Shown piece after piece: positions 58,754 through 64,000 of a stretch of 64,000 nucleotides of DNA. Positions within the stretch are counted from its first letter, which is position 1, and each line of letters begins with the position of its first letter. This DNA is from Verticillium longisporum (lineage: Eukaryota; Ascomycota; Sordariomycetes; Glomerellales; Plectosphaerellaceae): positions 2,108,001 through 2,172,000 of the forward strand of contig JAETXT010000007.1 of assembly GCA_019188255.1 (NCBI GenBank), written 5' to 3'. A model generated the notes under the pieces. That model was given only the letters and a program-made list of their open reading frames with translations, was not told where the DNA came from and did not search any database. The translations under genes and the position numbers were made by a program.

Positions 58754-61700
58754 TGTGGGCAGCAGGGCCAGGGCGGTGGTGGTTTGCTCGGCACGGCGAC
58801 TGGACAGAGTCTAATGTCCACCTGACAATCCGACATGCCCAGTCTTCTACTCACCCACCTTAGAGTGCATGAGAATGGTAAGACGTCTGAACCCAATAGG
58901 CACTCTGCCATGGTCGTCGCATGCCGCATCCCGCAATCGAGGAGCAGCGTCTGGAGGCAGGGATTGCACAACGATAGGGTGGCGTGCCACGACGTCGCAT
59001 CGGCTTGAAAGCGCAAACTTTAATCTGACATCAAGCCACGGGGACCAGTGGAAATGGGTGTGAGAAAATCAGGGGGCGGCGCGAAAAGAGAGGGGGCGGC
59101 TTAGGGTGGAAATCTCCATTGCTCTTCTGAGCTAGGTTTGTCTTGGGGAGAGAGTGAGGAACCCCCTCCAGACTCAAGTCACAGCCCCTGACCCTGGCAG
59201 TCCTGCCCTTGGATAGGCTTGGGCTGGTTGGAGAGCGGGGCAGATGCGTGGGCGGGCATGGACATATTCCGCAGTCGCCCAGCTCTCCTCGTACCTTTCG
59301 GAGGTTGTGGCCGAAAATGCCACGGGAATACGTGTTACCAGGCTCGGAGGACGTCCGTAGTCCGCAGCACCAGCACTATCGCAAACCCAGAACCAAGGAT
59401 CCAAAAGTAAGCAGGGAGACCAGACAGGCATCCTGTTCCTACAGCTGCTGCCGTTGTCTGACCTAGAGCGGTTGGATGGTTGTCAATCCGCGTCTGACCA
59501 AGGAGGAGGCATCCACGGCTCATGCGACGCCAAAGTCTACTTACGGCACGAGCAGAAGAGTCCCTTGGAAGGCTCGAAGACGTTGGCTGTCAGTTGATCC
59601 TGTCGATCCGGTCTGATCGCACCGCCACGCACCGCATCAGCGCGCGCGTGCGCCCTCGGTGGCAGCGCGCTTGTCAATTTACCCAGGAGGTGGCACGCCG
59701 TTGCCTGTCAGGGAGCGGCCAGGAAGCGCCAAGAAGGAGCCGACATGAGGGATAGACGGATAGACACCAGCGACAAACTCGTCCCGTGTTCGGCGTCTCG
59801 AACTGGACGCCGGCGTCATGCGGTCCAGCAGGGAGGGGGCGGAAAGCGGAAAGGTAGTGAGTGGGTGACGTCGGAGGTCGGAGGCTGATCGAAAACGAAG
59901 GGCGAAAGTGTGGCTTTCTCGCATTCATTCCGCCTTCTCCTGAGACGGCCGAGCTAGCTTTCCCGACGAGCCGAAGCAGCCTACTGCGCGTGAGGGCGAT
60001 TTACGAGCTGTCGCAGCAGATCACAGGTCAGGACCAGGTTAGATGATGCTAGGTCAGCACAGCACAGTGGTGCCCCATCCGGCGGCGTCCCTCTCGACTC
60101 TTGGGGGCGCGAGCGTGCGTTACCCAGGGACCGGGCAGGGAGGGAGAGTGGGCGGCCGGCACGGCTAGCACGGGTATCCCAGCCAAGACGGTGCTCGACG
60201 GCCCCTCAACCCCTTACAGGAGCGAGCAAGCGAAGGGTGTGGAGAAGAAGGTTTGGGACCGGCCAGGGATGGCACAAACCAAATCAGATTGATTAAGTAA
60301 AGAGCCGCACCTTGACGCGAGCGGGGGCCGCGGCAATTGTGAGATGGGAGGGTGGATTCACGAGCATGGACCCATACCTCCCCGTCTTCTGGAAGGTCTC
60401 ACGCTGAATGCGATAGGAGGACGAGACAGAGTGCCCTCCACCTCTCTCCACTCCCTCTTCTCCGGGGGCCTGGCTGTGAGTTGGGATGAATGAGATGGGG
60501 AACAAGGGCCAGGCTGCGATCACAGTCATGGATCAAGGGGCTGATCACGGAAGAGCACGGGCACTTGCATGCCAGCCTGGATGACTGATTGACGGACTGA
60601 CTGCTGGCTGTTCTTTGTGTGAAGAAGGGCATCGATGGACCGATGTCCGACACCCGGCCGAGGCACGTTGCAGTCGCATGTCGGTCGGGTCGCGGTGACT
60701 GGGGAAGGCTGGGCCACCTGTCAGACTGTCAGACCAACAGCCGTTGCGACTATCATGCTGCTGGGCTGGGCTTCCAGGTCACCAACGTGATCATGTCTCG
60801 TAATCAGTGAACCGCCGATGGACGATATCGTCAGTCAGCCACGAGCCACGAGCCAGCCAGCCATCCCTCCATCGATCACAACTCTAAGAGTCAGTCGGCT
60901 GGCACCGCGGCGGACCAGCCTGACGAGAGACAACGTTTTCGGCTGGGGCAAATGTCCGGCAGCAACAAACAAAGAAAAAAAAAGAGAGAAAGCGATGCCT
61001 TCGCCATGCTATGCCCACGACTTGGCATCCGTCACATATCACTCCATGCACGCACAAAGTCACCTACTCTACTGGCCTGGTCCACCAATCGCTGCTCCGA
61101 GCGATCAGCATCACCAAGATTGGATCTCGAGGGCACCTGACAAGGTGTCGTGTCGTACCTGGGAATTAATTCCGTCCCATCGTGGGCACCTCCTGATACG
61201 TATTTTACCCTCCACCTCCCAGCGTGATGGGGGCTGGCTCACATGGCCCTGTTGCTGTGACTGCTGTTGTTGGCAGTCAGCCACTCCTCCATCTTAGTTA
61301 GACCCCAGTATTCCCGGCCATGTGCCGTGCCAGGCCCCCATGTACTATGTACTCACCTTGACTAACGTAGAGTTGCTTCATTACCTCATCACCGTGCACG
61401 CTGTTCCCAGACGCCAAACAAACACATGGCGGGGCGGGCAGAAAGCCAAACGCCTCCGCCCCTGCCTGTCAACCCTGCATCAACCACGGTCCGCCACGGT
61501 CTGGTTGGAACAGGGCAGCGACTAAACCCAAGGTACCTTAGGTATGCCACAAAGTTGCCCTCCTTGGGGTGTGTTCAGGGGCCAGGGCGACTGAAAGAGA
61601 AGGGAGGTGAGGGGGAGGCGTGTGAAAGTGAATATGAGGCCCTCTCTTGGGTCAAGCAATGGGATAATCTCATGAAGCTTCCTTTCTGGTCCTTCGGTCA

Positions 61701-62430
61701 CGCTTACGAAGCGCAAGGCCTGAGGTCCCACCGGGTGAACCTCGAAGTCTCATCTTTGAAATGGTACTTGCAAGATACATCACGTTTCGTCTCATCCCCT
61801 TTTGTCCCACGATTTTAACTTTTCCCATCACCTCTTCCGCCTTGAACCGTCCCGGTTTTATTCCACTCTTCCTGCTTCATTACTCCGGAGCACACCCCCC
61901 GGCCCCTTCAGCCAACACAAACCACCACACCCATCGTACATGGTACACCCATTACACTTTCATCCCTTCACAAACCCCCTCCACTATACGACGCGGAAGC
62001 AGGGACACCGTGCCAGATGCAAAGGAGAGGTCCCATGCCAGCGGGTCATGTCGTCATCTTCGTGTTTGGACGCCCTACGATTCTGCGCTGCATCAAACCC
62101 CATGAGATTTTCTGTGCACTACACACGACAACAAGTCTCAATCAAGCCCCTTCAGGCTGGAACACTTTGCTGGCTGCGTCAACTTCTTCGCGGCATCATT
62201 TGGGGTACCTAAAAATCGCCCTTCCGACGCGCGAGAAAAAGGTTAAAAGCGATAGCGCGGCACGTTAAAGCATCACACGGCCATGCCTCAGCTGCAGGTC
62301 AGGCCTTTGCTGCAGCACCGCCGCACCGCCGCACCCCGTCCCTTCGTTAGAGCTGAACCTTCTGGGGTTCTGAATGCTTCATCTTGCGCCATTTCGCCTT
62401 GTGATGCCAGCGAAGCAGGCATTGTTTTTC

Positions 62431-62517
62431 AGCTTGCCATGTCCGCAAACCAAAGCTTGCCATGTCCGCAAGCCAAAGCTTGCCATGTCCGCAAGCCAAA
62501 GCTTGCCATGTCCGCAC
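62431..62517 (+). repeat. 23-bp tandem repeat, 3.8 copies
   Basis: Units start at 62431, 62454, 62477 and 62500. The first 20 bases of the consensus are AGCTTGCCATGTCCGCAAGC. The first unit has one change (AAACC for AAGCC); the last decays after TCCGCA. There is no spacer, so it is not CRISPR-like. The period is not a multiple of three. Confidence 0.95.
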
Positions 62518-63668
62518 GCGAAAAACAACAACAACCAACGGGCAATTGCCGATGGACATCTTGCCCACCCCTCCCTTTCGCCGTGCTTTAAGCTTCACGG
62601 CACTGAAACAAGGGCGTACAAAGGTTCATTCGCCCATGCCTTGATCGAGGTGCGCTCCAGCTCGAACTGTATCCCGGTTAGACGAGGCAGGGATCAAAGC
62701 CAGCAAATTGCGGAGGGCTAAATACATTGCGGCGTTGTTGCTTTAAACCCTTTTTCGTTGGATTGATTGTTTCCGGTGGTCTCGATTCCCACTTCTTCCC
62801 GTGCGTGTGTCTGTCTACAGCCCGGCCTTTGGTCTGCAAGACAATTTTGCAATATCTTTTGCTTTCCGTTCCGCGGGCGGGAAGCCGAGGGTGCAAGCAG
62901 CGGGAAGAGGCGAAGTGCAAATGCAGGTGCGAGCGTTAGTCTTTCCACTCGCCCACTCCCTCTCCCCCTAACCCCAGCGTCAGATGAGGTTATTCACGAT
63001 GTGACTTTGAAGCTCACCTCCCCGCCCCCGTCGTCGTCCTCCTCCTCCTCTCTCCACCTTTTCGTCGGTCTGCCCGCTGCCGAAGTGCGCCCGCTGAGCA
63101 ACGATGATGCGCCTCATCGTGCATGCGGTGGGGAAACCGCGATGGATGGCCCCGACACCCTCCTTGTTCTGCTCGCTTATGGAGGGTTGCGACGAGGTAA
63201 CGAGAGACGGGGATGCGCTGCCAGGGGGTGGGGGAAGATCGAGGGGCGGGAAGAGAGGGCGGGGGGGGGCGTGCGATGATTGTGACGAGGGAGGGTTCTC
63301 CCCTTCGGAACGCCCGCTTCCAAAGTGCTGTGCTGCTGTCTGGTCTGTGATGGACGACGTGCTGTTGCCGGTCGGATCGGGCCCCTGACCATTGCTAATT
63401 TCGGGTTTCTCGCCGCGAAGAGGCTGAGTCTCGTTTCGTCGGAAGACTAGGCGGGGTCGGTTTGGCCCATATTGCACCTTATCGTGGTTTCGCAAGACGT
63501 GCGCATCTATGTGTGTGTCTCTCACTCTCTGACACTGTCGTCCGGCAACGTCGGGAACTTTTTTGTGTTTTTGTATTTTTTTTTGTTTGTCGGTCCTTTT
63601 TTTTTCTTTTAGGCTTTGCTCATGCGACGCTGACTACCTTACCATGCGACGCTGTCTCCACCATGCAC

Positions 63669-63692
63669 TCACACACTCACACACACACACAC
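63669..63692 (+). repeat. (AC)n microsatellite
   Basis: An AC/CA run with two interruptions (CTCAC). Confidence 0.85.
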
Positions 63693-64000
63693 CCCTCCCC
63701 CTCCCTCCCACATTCGGAATGCCCTCGGATAACTGGAACTCTGAACCAGCGAATCGCGACTCAAGTTAAATCTGGTCCATGTTCTGTAAGCTGAACATAA
63801 GCAACGCGCTCACAGCCGAGCCCCTCTCACCAACACAACTACCCAAACCTTAACAGCACTCGTCACCAAATGGGCGGCGCACACGACATCAACAAACTTG
63901 ATTCCTAAGCTCTCAGCTCGTAAAAGCCGTAAAAGCCGGATTGGGGTGCCGAGCCCCTATCTCGCCCCCTCAGATCGTCAGTCAGGCCGCCAACGCGTTC

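Larger units (their letters stand above)
58754..64000. other. Gene-poor right end, 5.2 kb
   Basis: No gene recognised. The stretch contains a 23-bp tandem repeat at 62431-62517, an AC microsatellite at 63669-63692, and C/T-rich and T-rich tracts near 63560-63610 that resemble a promoter or leader. A gene may begin just beyond the right edge. Confidence 0.45.

Noticed and set aside
62431..62517. CRISPR-like array
   Set aside because: Units are contiguous with no spacers; it is a simple tandem repeat in a fungal genome.

Overview
The window is a piece of nuclear chromosome from a filamentous ascomycete. It is GC-rich, its genes have short (about 55-120 nt) GT-AG introns with fungal splice signals, and the proteins resemble those of Sordariomycetes. 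I could not fix the order or genus; Hypocreales is only a guess. No rRNA, tRNA, CRISPR or prokaryotic feature was recognised. Exon joins below were worked out by hand from splice signals, frame continuity and remembered family patterns; no search was run.

Layout. Left (1-12 kb): the 5' end of a thiol/thiopurine methyltransferase-like gene runs off the edge. It is followed by a serine racemase/threonine dehydratase-like PLP enzyme, an amidohydrolase of the YtcJ type, a 200-bp MITE, a small very basic fungal protein, an unrecognised protein, and delta-aminolevulinate dehydratase (heme pathway). Centre-left (13-31 kb): an unrecognised 956-residue protein with a Cys/His cluster, a Vps62-like protein, the second MITE copy, a decayed FAD-dependent oxidoreductase, eIF2-beta, a Mim2-like mitochondrial outer-membrane protein, an Nce102-like MARVEL protein and Ccz1. 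Centre (32-38 kb): a divergent pair typical of fungal accessory or immune-like repertoires. One gene encodes a DUF7580-type pseudokinase-like protein; the other encodes a zinc-finger plus ankyrin-repeat protein with recently duplicated repeats. Centre-right (38-44 kb): isocitrate lyase (glyoxylate cycle) and neutral trehalase, both intact on the minus strand. Right (44-64 kb): gene-poor, with only a DUF1279/Nat2-like mitochondrial protein, a small conserved-looking protein and a secreted PNGase A-like amidase, separated by 4-5 kb stretches with microsatellites and small tandem repeats.

The genes are mostly unrelated housekeeping functions; I see no biosynthetic cluster. The most useful observations are: (i) single-base indels, mostly at G/C runs, breaking otherwise well-conserved genes including an essential one, which suggests sequence error rather than biology; (ii) a pair of inverted MITE copies whose differences look RIP-like; (iii) the divergent DUF7580 / ankyrin locus with high internal repeat conservation and a contracted repeat.
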